Below, one piece after another: positions 37,723 through 46,276 of a DNA stretch of 64,000 nt. Numbering within the stretch: position 1 is the first letter of the stretch; each line of letters begins with the position of its first letter. Source of the DNA: Avoscillospira_A sp052117125 (GTDB taxonomy: Bacteria; Bacillota; Clostridia; Oscillospirales; Oscillospiraceae); the NCBI RefSeq assembly GCF_052117125.1, contig NZ_JBQKJT010000004.1, positions 62,001 through 126,000 of the forward strand, in the 5' to 3' direction. Made by a program: the position numbers and the translations under genes. The notes under the pieces are model-generated. The model was not told where the DNA came from and searched no databases. It saw only the letters and a program-made list of their open reading frames with translations.

Positions 37723-38992
37723 GCCGGGCGTCTACCTGGAAAAGCTGTCGTGGTTTTCCCGACTGCTCCGGGAGGAAGGGCTGACCGTCGGCACCCAGGA
37801 GACGCTGGACGCCGGTAAAATCCTGGTGGCGTTGGGCGTGGAGGACCGGGAGCAGGTCAAGACGGCCCTGCGGACCGTCTACGCCAAATCCCGGGAGGAA
37901 CAGAACCTCTTTGACCGGGTCTTTGACGGCTTCTTTCTCTCAGAAGAGCGGATGCGCCAGCTGGCCAAGGAGTATCTGGAACAGCAGCAGCGAGAGCAGC
38001 AGATTCAGGAGCAGGCCCGGGAGGATTTGGAAGTCAACGGCAAGCCCATGGAGCTGACAGAAGAACAGCGCAGCATCTATATGACCATGCCGGAGGAGGC
38101 AAGGGAGAAACTGCGCCGGTTCCGGGAGACTTTTCAGGACACAGCCGAGCGGAGCCCCAAGCTGTATGATAACTTTATCAAATCGGTTTTTGTCAAAACG
38201 ATTTTGGAAGAGCAGCTGCGTATGGAGGACGCCGGGCTGGGCTGCATGGCTGCCGATCCGGAAATCGGTATCCTCTATCGGGATATCTCCCGGTTCCGGG
38301 ACACGGAGATTCCCAAGGCCATCACCATCATTCAGTCCATTTCCCAGCAGATCAACGGCGAGCTGTCGGCCAGCCGCAAGCATCGGGGCCACAGCGGCAA
38401 ATTGGATTTCCGCCGCACCATCCGCAAGGGTTTGGAAACGGGCGGCAGCTTTTATCATCTTCACTACAAGAAAAAACGCCAGAGAAAAAAGCATCTGGTG
38501 CTGCTCTGCGACGTGTCCGGTTCCATGATGCAGTTTTCGGAGTTCGCCCTGCGGTTCATACAGTCATTGAACCATGTTTCGGAAAGCTCCCGGGCCTTTG
38601 TGTTCTCCGAAGCGCTCCATGAGGCCGACGCGTTCAGTTTACAGAATATGGACCTGTTCCGGTCCTCCATCCGGGAATCGGGCCTGTACGGCAAGGGTAC
38701 GGACCTGGGCAGCGCTTTGGAGGAACTGCTCACGATGCAGCCGGCCATTCTCAACCAGTCCACCACCCTGATCATCCTGTCGGACACCAAGACGGTGGAC
38801 CAGCCCCGGGCCATCCGGGCGCTGCTGGAGGCCAAACGACAGGCGGGCCGGGTGTTGATTCTCAATCCCATTCCTGAGAGCAAATGGCCCTATCTCAAGA
38901 GCGCCCAGGCATTTGGCGCCGTGTGCTCCATGGTGTCCTGCTCTACGCTGAATGCTTTGGCCGCCGCTTGCCGCCGCCTTTCCGATACGTAA
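37715..38992 (+). CDS. VWA (CoxE-like) protein, partner of MoxR ATPase
   Basis: 425 residues from ATG 37715. The N-terminal two-thirds are helical (LEQQQREQQIQEQAREDLEV). The C-terminal VWA domain has an intact MIDAS: DVSGSM (~266), a later Thr in GKGTDLGSALEEL and Asp in LIILSDTKTVD. This is the CoxE/DUF58-like pairing with MoxR ATPases, where the two activate or assemble a metalloenzyme. No such target enzyme is adjacent; the [FeFe]-hydrogenase maturation genes are 6 kb away. A + strand terminator follows at 39132. Confidence 0.85.
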   Translation: MVEPGVYLEKLSWFSRLLREEGLTVGTQETLDAGKILVALGVEDREQVKTALRTVYAKSREEQNLFDRVFDGFFLSEERMRQLAKEYLEQQQREQQIQEQAREDLEVNGKPMELTEEQRSIYMTMPEEAREKLRRFRETFQDTAERSPKLYDNFIKSVFVKTILEEQLRMEDAGLGCMAADPEIGILYRDISRFRDTEIPKAITIIQSISQQINGELSASRKHRGHSGKLDFRRTIRKGLETGGSFYHLHYKKKRQRKKHLVLLCDVSGSMMQFSEFALRFIQSLNHVSESSRAFVFSEALHEADAFSLQNMDLFRSSIRESGLYGKGTDLGSALEELLTMQPAILNQSTTLIILSDTKTVDQPRAIRALLEAKRQAGRVLILNPIPESKWPYLKSAQAFGAVCSMVSCSTLNALAAACRRLSDT

Positions 38993-39017
38993 GCGCGGCA
39001 AAGAATTTCGCCTGTTG

Positions 39018-39066
39018 CGACGGGCGACCGGGGCGCCGCCCCTGGACCCCGCGATTTTTGAAAAAT
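39018..39066. repeat. Dispersed intergenic repeat-like segment, copy A
   Basis: Contains GGGCGACCGGGGCGCCGCCCCT and, just after it, CGATTTTTGAAAAATCG, a palindrome. The core CGGGGCGxCGCCCCT recurs on the minus strand at 47742-47766. GC-rich palindromic REP-like repeats of this form are usual in intergenic DNA of GC-rich Clostridia. Confidence 0.45.
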
Positions 39067-39131
39067 CGAGTAAACTTTTATCGCTTTGTGCTGCAAAACC
39101 ATAAAGTCTTATACCACAGAATAACAGCTGA

Positions 39132-39170
39132 CCCCCGCTGTACCGTTTGGTACGGCGGGGGCGGTTTTTT
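39132..39170 (+). terminator. Terminator of the moxR-VWA operon
   Basis: CCCCCGCTGTACC and GGTACGGCGGGGG form a 13-bp stem (one mismatch) with a 4-nt loop, followed by GCGGTTTTTT. It touches the stop codon of jetC on the other strand; the operons are convergent. Confidence 0.85.
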
Positions 39171-42100
39171 ATTCTGCCCGTTCCTTGCTGTAGGGCAGAA
39201 TCTGCATCCGATATTTGTCCTTGCACACCAGGAGCGTCCGGTCGGCTTCCGGCATAATATCCGGCAGCTTATCCGGCGGCGTACAGATGATGGCCTGCAA
39301 TCCCATCTTCCGCAGCAGGCGAATGCTCTCCACAATGCGCTCGCTGTCCATTTTGTTGAATGCCTCGTCGAAGATCACCAGACGCACCGTGTTACCCAGG
39401 CCCGACGGGTCGTTGACCCGATACAACTGGGCAAAGGAGGCCAGCACCGCAATATAGAACGGTGTCTGGGTCTCGCCGCCGGACTTGGTGTTCAGCGTCC
39501 TGGACAGCAGCTGGCGGTTGCCGTTGCCGTCGGTGGTCTCCAGATCAAACCGGAGGTACGTCCGGAAATCCGTATACCGTTCAATATTCTGCTGGAGCTC
39601 GCTCTGCTGCCGGGCGTTGTGCTCCGTATCGTCGGACCCGGCAATACGGGAAAACAAATCCTCAATCAGCGGCCCGTACTTCTGCTGGAACGGCAGAGCG
39701 AACAGTCCCCCCTCGCCCTCCATCAGTTCCGGCGACAGGATCATATCGTAATATTCGCCGTAGTCGGGGTTCCGTTCCACCAAAAAGCGGTAGCGGTCTG
39801 TTCCAAACTGAGCCCGTTCCAGCGCCCGGTTCAGATTGCGCACCTGCTCCTGAACCTGATCGATGCTGGATTTCAGTTTCGCCAGAAAATCATTCTGGAA
39901 CTGCTCCAAAGCGCTTTCCCGGGCCTTGCGGATTTTTTCCCGGTACTGGGGCAAGGCACTGTCGGCCAAAAGCTGCCGTTCGGCCTCAAATTCATCGTTG
40001 TGGGCCGCATCCACGGCAAAGGGACAGGGCCGGTACTGCTGGACGTACTCCCGCCGCAGCCGCAGCAGCTGTTCCCACTGCTGGGCCGCGTGGGCCTCCG
40101 TCTCCGGGGCCTGGTCCCGCAGCTGCCGCAGAATGGCGGCGGGTTTTTTCAGTCGGGCCAACGCCTCCCGGTACCGGGGCAGCCCCACGGCTTCCCGGTC
40201 CTCCGACGGATAGCGGCCCTCGATGGTCCGTTCCGTCTCCGCCAAAAGCTGCCGCGTCTGGGGCAGTTTTTCCTCCGTCAGCTGCTGGAGTCGGTTGGTC
40301 AGCAATCCGCCGTTGCGGTCCTCCTCCCGGAGGGTTTTCCGCAACTGGACGATCTCGCCGTCCAGCCGGGCCATCTCCCGGTCCAGGTCCTCCAGCCACA
40401 GCAAATCCAGCCCCTCCAGCTGGGCCTCGATTTGTTCCAGCTGGCCATCCAGCTCGTCCCGTCTGGCGGCGTCGGCCTGCCGCTGGGCCATCTCCTGACA
40501 GAATCGGGCGGTGAACAGAACCTCCCGCTTCCGCTGGTCCTCCAGCAGCTGTTCCACCGGCCGCAGCCGCTCCACGGCCTCCTCCTGACGGCGCAATTCT
40601 GCCCGCAGTTTTTCCATCCGCAGTGCCACGGCCTTGCGGCCCAGAAAGGCATCCTCCATCCGCTGCCGGGGAATGGGCCGGGCCACATATCCCTGGTACA
40701 CCATGCCGTCGGCGGTGATGGCTGCTCGGTGCTCCCGCAGCTGTGATACCGTTTCACAGCAAATGACACGGCCCAGGAGGTAGTTTACATAACTTCGAGC
40801 CAAGTCGTTATCGGTCTCCACCTTCCGGGCCAGACTGCCCTCCTGGGCGTCGGTCTGCTCCCGCTGGCGGATTTTACCCACGTCCACCAGGCCGTAGGTC
40901 TGGCGGCCGTTGCCTTTGAGCGCATCATACAGGGCCAGGGCGTCATCGTAGACTTCCGGCTCCACCAGCAGATAGAACTTCTGGGTATTCAGAAAGCCCT
41001 CTACGGCACCGCGCCACGCTTCCTCCCCGTCGGCAATTTCCAGCACATCGGCCAGGATTTCCACCGTGGCGCCGGGGTGGTGGTCTTGCAATCCATCGGT
41101 CATCTGCTGTTTCAATTGCAGAAGCCCCGCCGGGTAGTCCTTGACGTTCTTTTGCAGCAAGGCCAGCGTCTCTTCCGTCTCCCGCCGGGTCGTCTGGCTC
41201 TGACGGGCCGACGCCGACAGGCTGTAGGCCGCCTGCTGCAACCGGTGGGAAAATTCAGCACAGGCCGCCTGGGCCTGCTCCAACGGTTCCAGGGAACCGG
41301 TCAGCAGGGACGCCGCGTTTTCCAGCAGCGGGGCGCAGGCCCGCTCTACTTCCTCCCCCTGCTGCCGCAAAGCGGAGACGGCCTCCAGTTCCGGCCACTG
41401 GTCCATCCGGCGGCACAGGTCCGTCAGCTGGGCCGCTTCCTTTTGAATCTCTTCCAAAGCGGCATCAATGTCCCGGCTCAGGCGGCGGCGCTCCTGCTGA
41501 AGCCGCCGCTGCTCGGCCTGGAGACGGTGCTGCTCCCGGTAGATGTCGCTCTTTTCCCGCTGAGCCTGCAAGCCGCTTTTCCGCTGCTCCCGGTCAGCAA
41601 TGGACGCTTCCAATTCCCGGCACCGCTGGGCCGATTCCTCCATGTCCCGGCGGCAGGACGCCTCCTCCTGACGCAGCTGGTCCAACTGCTGGGCCTGCTG
41701 TTCCCGCTCGGCCCACAGGCCCAAAAACCGCACCTGCCGCAGCTCTTCGGAGGCTTCCAGCCACCGCTGGTACTGCCGTCCGATGTTGTCCAGCGCTTCC
41801 AGCTTCTTTTCCTGCTGCTCGGCCAGCCGTTCGTGGTGCTGATAGTCCCGAATGGTCTGCTGCATGGCTTCAATATCAGGTTTTTCGGGGATATCACAGA
41901 TATTTTCCGTGATAAACTGCCGGATATCCACAATGGGCCGGAAAGACACGGCCTTTTTCAGCATCCGGCACACCTGATCGGTATGGACGTTCCACTTGCT
42001 CAGCAGTTCCTCCCGATACCGCCAGTTGGTGTCAAAAAGCTGTCCGTGGCTGTCAGGCATACTCTTGAGCCAGGCCCGCAGGGACGGAATGCTCATGGTC

Positions 42101-42522
42101 TGCCGGTTTTCCACAAAACAGTGGCCGGGAATGACGCCGTCATAGAGAAAATACTGCTGGCGCACGGTGCCGTCGTGGCGGCAGTCGAAGACGATGCCCG
42201 CCACAAAATCCGCGTCTGCCTGGTCGTCGTGAAATTCACAGGCAATGTAGGACGAAAAATCCTTACCCCGGCGGGATTTGGGGCTGCTGTCGTCCATATC
42301 GGCCCGGAGATAGCCCTCCAGGGTCCGCTGGGAACTGTCGTTGGCGGCCTTGTTGAAGTTCCGGGGACTGGTCTCGCCCAGCAGCACAATTTGCAGGGCG
42401 TCGATGACGGTGGACTTGCCCGCGCCGTTTTTGCCGGTGAGAAAGTTTACATCGTCGACTTCAATCAGCTGTTTCCCGAAGTACAGCCAGTTCATCAGCA
42501 GAATCCGTTTCAGCTTCTTCAT
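39169..42522 (-). CDS. jetC: Wadjet/MksB-like SMC-type ATPase JetC
   Basis: 1117 residues. Walker A LTGKNGAGKSTVIDAL (~28-43), ABC signature region NTKSGGETQTPF (~1011) and Walker B RLVIFDEAFNKMDSER (~1050) bracket long coiled coils (~230-470 and ~640-900, for example QRRLQQERRRLSRDIDAALE) around a hinge-like region (YGLVDVGKIRQREQTD). This is the MukB/MksB/JetC plan, a DNA-loop-extruding ATPase. JetC with JetA and JetB restricts plasmids when JetD is present. No JetD gene adjoins: the next gene is convergent. It overlaps jetB by 62 bp. Confidence 0.88.
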   Translation of the reverse strand: MKKLKRILLMNWLYFGKQLIEVDDVNFLTGKNGAGKSTVIDALQIVLLGETSPRNFNKAANDSSQRTLEGYLRADMDDSSPKSRRGKDFSSYIACEFHDDQADADFVAGIVFDCRHDGTVRQQYFLYDGVIPGHCFVENRQTMSIPSLRAWLKSMPDSHGQLFDTNWRYREELLSKWNVHTDQVCRMLKKAVSFRPIVDIRQFITENICDIPEKPDIEAMQQTIRDYQHHERLAEQQEKKLEALDNIGRQYQRWLEASEELRQVRFLGLWAEREQQAQQLDQLRQEEASCRRDMEESAQRCRELEASIADREQRKSGLQAQREKSDIYREQHRLQAEQRRLQQERRRLSRDIDAALEEIQKEAAQLTDLCRRMDQWPELEAVSALRQQGEEVERACAPLLENAASLLTGSLEPLEQAQAACAEFSHRLQQAAYSLSASARQSQTTRRETEETLALLQKNVKDYPAGLLQLKQQMTDGLQDHHPGATVEILADVLEIADGEEAWRGAVEGFLNTQKFYLLVEPEVYDDALALYDALKGNGRQTYGLVDVGKIRQREQTDAQEGSLARKVETDNDLARSYVNYLLGRVICCETVSQLREHRAAITADGMVYQGYVARPIPRQRMEDAFLGRKAVALRMEKLRAELRRQEEAVERLRPVEQLLEDQRKREVLFTARFCQEMAQRQADAARRDELDGQLEQIEAQLEGLDLLWLEDLDREMARLDGEIVQLRKTLREEDRNGGLLTNRLQQLTEEKLPQTRQLLAETERTIEGRYPSEDREAVGLPRYREALARLKKPAAILRQLRDQAPETEAHAAQQWEQLLRLRREYVQQYRPCPFAVDAAHNDEFEAERQLLADSALPQYREKIRKARESALEQFQNDFLAKLKSSIDQVQEQVRNLNRALERAQFGTDRYRFLVERNPDYGEYYDMILSPELMEGEGGLFALPFQQKYGPLIEDLFSRIAGSDDTEHNARQQSELQQNIERYTDFRTYLRFDLETTDGNGNRQLLSRTLNTKSGGETQTPFYIAVLASFAQLYRVNDPSGLGNTVRLVIFDEAFNKMDSERIVESIRLLRKMGLQAIICTPPDKLPDIMPEADRTLLVCKDKYRMQILPYSKERAE

Positions 42523-43129
42523 CCCGGTCCTCCTCTCTGCCGTTTTGCAGCTGCTCCACGGCAGCTTCCACCCGCTCCGGCGACACCACCGTTAAAATGG
42601 TAGGCAGGATGGTGAATTTACAGTCGTTGCGGCTGAAGGTGCCCTCCACCCGCTGAATGACACAGTGGTGTTCAAACAGATTCATGGCCCGGCGCACCAG
42701 CCGGACGCTGGGCCGCACCGGCAGCACCGCGTATTCAGTCACCACCAGGTCCAGCAGCTCCCGGACCGTACACAGAACATCCTGTTCCAGTCCGGCCTGC
42801 TCCCGGTGCTCCTCATAGTAGAGCCGCAAGGCCAGCAGCAGGGCCGTCTCCTCCCGGGTCAAGACGCAGCGGTTGATCTCGTCGGGATGCTCCACATAGA
42901 AGTAGCCGTAGACCTCCTCCTGGTGGAGCCGCCAGCCCATGACGCCCAGATAGTCGGCCACCAGCTGATGGTGAATGGTCAAAAAGGTATAGTCCGGGTC
43001 CTGGAACCGGCCCCGATCGGGCAACGTTTGGGTCCGGGCCACATAGGTGCTGCTGAGCAGCCGGTTACACACACGCTGGAACTGTTCCAGCTCCCGGGCC
43101 GACAGGGATTGTATGGCTTGCAGGTCCAT
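42461..43129 (-). CDS. jetB: Wadjet JetB / MksE-like protein (DUF4194)
   Basis: 222 residues. The DUF4194 pattern is clear: LSARELEQFQRVCNRLLSST, YTFLTIHHQLVADYLGVMGW, LLALRLYYEEHREQAGLEQD and FEHHCVIQRVEGTFSRNDCK. JetB/MksE is the MukE-type kite subunit bridging JetC and JetA. The last ~30 residues are acidic (GREEDRDEEAETDSADELA). It starts 4 bp after the jetA stop, with GGAG, and its 3' end overlaps jetC. Confidence 0.88.
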   Translation of the reverse strand: MDLQAIQSLSARELEQFQRVCNRLLSSTYVARTQTLPDRGRFQDPDYTFLTIHHQLVADYLGVMGWRLHQEEVYGYFYVEHPDEINRCVLTREETALLLALRLYYEEHREQAGLEQDVLCTVRELLDLVVTEYAVLPVRPSVRLVRRAMNLFEHHCVIQRVEGTFSRNDCKFTILPTILTVVSPERVEAAVEQLQNGREEDRDEEAETDSADELAVLRETAD

Positions 43130-43132
43130 GGC

Positions 43133-44512
43133 TTACTCCTTTCTCACAAACCGCAGCTGCGGCAGGGTATATCCGTTCTTGGCGTATTGGCCCTCCAGCC
43201 GTTCCACCTCATAGGCGCTGTCCCGGTCGCTGCCATGGAGGGCCGCCAGCAGGCTCAGCACATACTCCCGGTCGTCCCGGAGGGGCAGGTCGTCACTGGT
43301 GCAGCCGGTTTCTCCATCCATCCGCGCCAGAACATACGATTCCACGGCTTCCCGGCTGTAGGCCGATTGCAGCAGTTCCGCCGCCTGGGCCTTGGCCTCG
43401 TCGCTGACGGTCTCCTCCTCCATCTCCACCGGATGGGTCCGGGGCCGGACCGGCACCCGTTTCCGTTTCCACAGGCTTTTCTCCGTCAAACTCTCCTGGC
43501 AATAGAGGGCAAAGCCCAAATCCGACGGCCCTTTTCCGGCGGCCAGGCCGTCCAGCAGCAGCCGCAGGTTGCCGCCCAGGTTCCGGTCCAAATTGCTGAG
43601 TGTCTCCAGCTTTTGGGTGGTGGCACGGGTGTAGCGGCGCACCTGCCGGTCGATTTCCGTCAGATAGTCGCTCTCCATGCGCTCGTACTGTTCCTGAATC
43701 CAGTAGAGCTTCTCCAGCAGGTCTCCCCGGCACGCTTCCAGCGTGTCGCCCCGCCGGTCCTGGAAGGCCGCCTGGGCCATGGCTTCCAACACCGCGTCGT
43801 CCTCCAGCCACTGACTGAGCATCTGCCGGATGGGCACCCGGTATTTGGGGACGGAATCGCGGATTTTCAAAGGCCGGATGTACGCCTCCATGACCCGCTG
43901 GCCAAAGTCGTCAAAGTGGGCCGCCAGCACGTCGTTGACGTCCTGCATTTCCATCTGCATACGAAAAAAGCCCTTGATGTTGTGATAGACGGACTTCAAC
44001 GCCTTGATGAGGGCCATGGTATTGTCGTAGGCGCTGTAGAGGGCCAGCATCTTCTCATAGGCGCTGTCCCCCTCCCGGGCCACTTTCAGCGCAGAATACG
44101 TACTGAATACATAGGAATAGCCTCGCTGGGGCGCGTCCTCCCGCAGCTGGTGGAGCAGTTCCAGCAAACGGCTGCTGTAGCCGGGAACAATGAGATATTC
44201 CTCAAAGCTCCGCTCCGTCTTGCCCCGCTCCTTTTCAAACCAACCGCGGCTGCACAGTTTACGAATCAGAAACCGGGCCTTGCCGGAGATGTCCCGCAGT
44301 TCCTCCTCGTCGATGTCCTCGCCGTCGAAGGTGGCGTCGGCCAGCTGCCGTTCCATCCGGTTGCGCAGAATGGAATAATAGAGCTGCTCCGGAATTTTCA
44401 AATGGTCCCGGTACGTCTCATACAGCACCTCCAGCGCCTCGGCATACAGCGCCCGGTTGGGCGACGCCAGAACGGAAAACAGGTCCCCCGGCACGGCTTC
44501 AAACAGCTGCAA
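43133..44512 (-). CDS. jetA: Wadjet JetA / MksF-like kleisin (DUF5716)
   Basis: 459 residues from TTG 44512 (MQLFEAVPGDLFSVLASPNR), 8 nt after GGAGG. The ATG at 44536 gives eight extra, non-conserved residues. The JetA family is recognised by that N-terminus, by FLIRKLCSRGWFEKERGKTE (winged helix) and by the long helical middle (KALKSVYHNIKGFFRMQMEM). JetA/MksF is the kleisin that closes the JetC ring. It is the first gene of jetABC; a SigA promoter lies at 44587-44615 and a terminator-like hairpin in the leader. Confidence 0.88.
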   Translation of the reverse strand: MQLFEAVPGDLFSVLASPNRALYAEALEVLYETYRDHLKIPEQLYYSILRNRMERQLADATFDGEDIDEEELRDISGKARFLIRKLCSRGWFEKERGKTERSFEEYLIVPGYSSRLLELLHQLREDAPQRGYSYVFSTYSALKVAREGDSAYEKMLALYSAYDNTMALIKALKSVYHNIKGFFRMQMEMQDVNDVLAAHFDDFGQRVMEAYIRPLKIRDSVPKYRVPIRQMLSQWLEDDAVLEAMAQAAFQDRRGDTLEACRGDLLEKLYWIQEQYERMESDYLTEIDRQVRRYTRATTQKLETLSNLDRNLGGNLRLLLDGLAAGKGPSDLGFALYCQESLTEKSLWKRKRVPVRPRTHPVEMEEETVSDEAKAQAAELLQSAYSREAVESYVLARMDGETGCTSDDLPLRDDREYVLSLLAALHGSDRDSAYEVERLEGQYAKNGYTLPQLRFVRKE

Positions 44513-44542
44513 CGACTCCACCTCCCAAATGGTCAAACATGG

Positions 44543-44571
44543 AAAAAACCGGCTGTAGCAGCCGGTTTTTT
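44543..44571 (-). terminator. Intrinsic terminator inside the jetABC 5' leader
   Basis: AAAAAACCGGCTG and CAGCCGGTTTTTT form a 13-bp stem with a 3-nt loop. It lies between the promoter (44587-44615) and the jetA SD (~44520), so RNA polymerase meets a terminator ~10-40 nt after initiation. This suggests attenuation or basal silencing of the operon. Confidence 0.8.
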
Positions 44572-44586
44572 CTGCGAACTTCTGAC

Positions 44587-44615
44587 ATTATACCTGATAT
44601 TATCGAATGTTTCAA
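44587..44615 (-). promoter_or_regulatory. SigA promoter of jetABC
   Basis: TTGAAA, 17-bp spacer, TATAAT on the minus strand. Perfect -10 and good -35. Confidence 0.8.
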
Positions 44616-44751
44616 CCCTGCTTCGATTTTTCACGCCACCACATGGCCCCATTTCCGTTGCTTTCCGCTGTTCTCTTTGTCTCTATGCATCCGAAAACCG
44701 TGTCTCTCTATTTTTAAAACGGTATCTGTTAAATTGTCCAAAATTTCCCCT

Positions 44752-44781
44752 GCATATCTGTACAAGCCGCTGGCAATGCTA
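44752..44781 (+). promoter_or_regulatory. SigG-like promoter of the SASP gene
   Basis: GCATA, 18-bp spacer, AATGCTA; resembles the SigG consensus (GHATR, CATnnTA). Position fits forespore expression of the SASP gene, 43 bp downstream. The 5' part of the 309-bp gap to jetA holds the jetABC promoter; nothing else is seen. Confidence 0.45.
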
Positions 44782-44823
44782 TGACTGTCCGATGGACAAA
44801 AGAAATGAAGGAGGAACTTTGTT

Positions 44824-45018
44824 ATGAAGAGCAACAACAACGCTGTCATTCCCGAAGCCCGTGAGGCCCTGGACAAGTTCAAGATGGAGGCCGCTTCCGA
44901 GGTCGGCGTCGACCTGAAGCAGGGTTACAACGGTCATCTGACCTCCCGCGAGGCCGGCTCTGTCGGCGGCCAGATGGTCAAGAAGATGATCGAGGAATAC
45001 GAGCGCAACATGAAGTAA
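44824..45018 (+). CDS. Alpha/beta-type small acid-soluble spore protein
   Basis: 64 residues. The SASP signatures are intact: EALDKFKMEAASEVGVDLKQ (with the germination-protease site KMEAASEVG) and YNGHLTSREAGSVGGQMVKK. SASPs coat and protect spore DNA and are degraded at germination. SD AAGGAGG lies 8 nt upstream. The presence of the gene implies an endospore former. Likely transcribed alone from a SigG-like promoter. Confidence 0.95.
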   Translation: MKSNNNAVIPEAREALDKFKMEAASEVGVDLKQGYNGHLTSREAGSVGGQMVKKMIEEYERNMK

Positions 45019-45039
45019 TTCCTCCCCAAACGCACAAAG

Positions 45040-45070
45040 CACCCGGCAGTCTCGGACTGCCGGGTGTTTT
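45040..45070 (+). terminator. Terminator between SASP gene and hydF
   Basis: CACCCGGCAGT and ACTGCCGGGTG form an 11-bp perfect stem with a 5-nt loop, followed by TTTT. It ends the SASP transcript; hydF converges from the other side. Confidence 0.9.
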
Positions 45071-45073
45071 GCA

Positions 45074-46267
45074 TTATGGCAGCAGGGCAGCCAATGCCGG
45101 AAACGGCGCCAGGGACCGTTTCAGAATCCCGTGGACCTGGGCGATGGCTGTGCCGTAATTGGTGAAGGGTACACCGGCATCGGCGGCACATTTCCTCCGA
45201 TAGTCCAGTTCCCGGCCGTTGAGCATGCAGCCGCCGCAATGGACCACCACCCGATAGGGCGACAGGTCCTCGGGGAACTCCCGTCCGGAGCAGGTTTCAA
45301 ATTGCAGGTCTGCGCCGCTGTAGTCCCGCAGCCAGCGGGGCAGCTTGACGGTGCCGATATCCTCGCACTGGCGATGGTGGGTACAGCCCTCGGCAATCAA
45401 AATCCGGTCGCCGTCGTGCAGCGCATTCAATGCGGCGGCGCCACGGACCGCGTCCTCCAGAAAGCCCTTATACCGAGCCATCAAAATCGAAAACGACGTC
45501 AGTCTCAGTTCCGGCGGCGTCGCCTTGGACACAAAGCCAAACACCTGAGAATCTGTCACCACCAGAGCGGGCCGTTGGCCCAACCGTTCCAGCGCCGTGG
45601 GATATTCTGTTTCCCGGACCACCAGCGGCATGGCCCCGGCCTCCAAGGCATCCCGGATCACTTGCTGTTGGGGCAGAATCAGCCGTCCCTTGGGGGCCGA
45701 TTTGTCGATGGGCACCACCAGAACCAGAAATTCCCCCGGCTGCACCAGATCGCCCACCAGTTTTCCGGTCCGCTCCCCGTTTGGAACCAGTCGGGCAATG
45801 CGCTCTTTCAGTTCCCACACACCGTCGCCGGTCAGGGCGCTGACAACCAGGCCGTCGTCCTCTGCCGTGGCTCCCAGGTCGGCCTTGTTATAGGCCACGA
45901 CATAGGGGATATTTTTCTCCACAAGCAGTGCAACAATCTGTTGATCGATTTCCGTTTTTCCCACGGTGCCATCCACCACCAAAACGGCGCAGTCCACCCG
46001 ATTCAGTGTCCGTTTCGTCTGCTTGACCCGCAGTTCGCCCAGCTGCCCCTCATCGTCAAAGCCCGGCGTGTCGATGATGACCACCGGCCCCATGGGCAGC
46101 AGCTCCATGGCTTTCTGGACCGGGTCGGTGGTGGTACCCTTGACCTCCGACACCACCGACAACTGCTGACCGGTCACGGCGTTGACCAGACTGGATTTTC
46201 CCGCATTTCTCCGGCCGAAAAATCCGATGTGGACCCGCTCCGCGGCGGGCGTGTCGTTCATACTCAT
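45074..46267 (-). CDS. hydF: [FeFe]-hydrogenase maturation GTPase HydF
   Basis: 397 residues. G1 FGRRNAGKSSLVNA (17-30), G3 DTPGFDDEG (~65), G4 NKAD (~125) form the GTPase domain; the C-terminal cluster-binding motif is GCTHHRQCED (~295) and VVHCGGCMLN (~345), as in HydF (CxH...HCxxC). HydF is the scaffold that assembles the 2Fe subcluster with HydE and HydG and delivers it to HydA. Last gene of the hyd operon, 9 bp after hydG. HydA itself is not in the window. Confidence 0.93.
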   Translation of the reverse strand: MSMNDTPAAERVHIGFFGRRNAGKSSLVNAVTGQQLSVVSEVKGTTTDPVQKAMELLPMGPVVIIDTPGFDDEGQLGELRVKQTKRTLNRVDCAVLVVDGTVGKTEIDQQIVALLVEKNIPYVVAYNKADLGATAEDDGLVVSALTGDGVWELKERIARLVPNGERTGKLVGDLVQPGEFLVLVVPIDKSAPKGRLILPQQQVIRDALEAGAMPLVVRETEYPTALERLGQRPALVVTDSQVFGFVSKATPPELRLTSFSILMARYKGFLEDAVRGAAALNALHDGDRILIAEGCTHHRQCEDIGTVKLPRWLRDYSGADLQFETCSGREFPEDLSPYRVVVHCGGCMLNGRELDYRRKCAADAGVPFTNYGTAIAQVHGILKRSLAPFPALAALLP

Positions 46268-46276
46268 AGGCCCACC

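Noticed and set aside
38884..40746. 620-codon frame antisense to jetC, continuing from the VWA gene
   Set aside because: No SD; codes low-complexity Pro/Gly/Leu sequence opposite the JetC coiled coil.
42665..44827. 720-codon open frame antisense to jetA and jetB
   Set aside because: Runs over intact JetA/JetB genes and ends at the SASP start; composition (His, Gln, Leu rich) is typical of a shadow frame.
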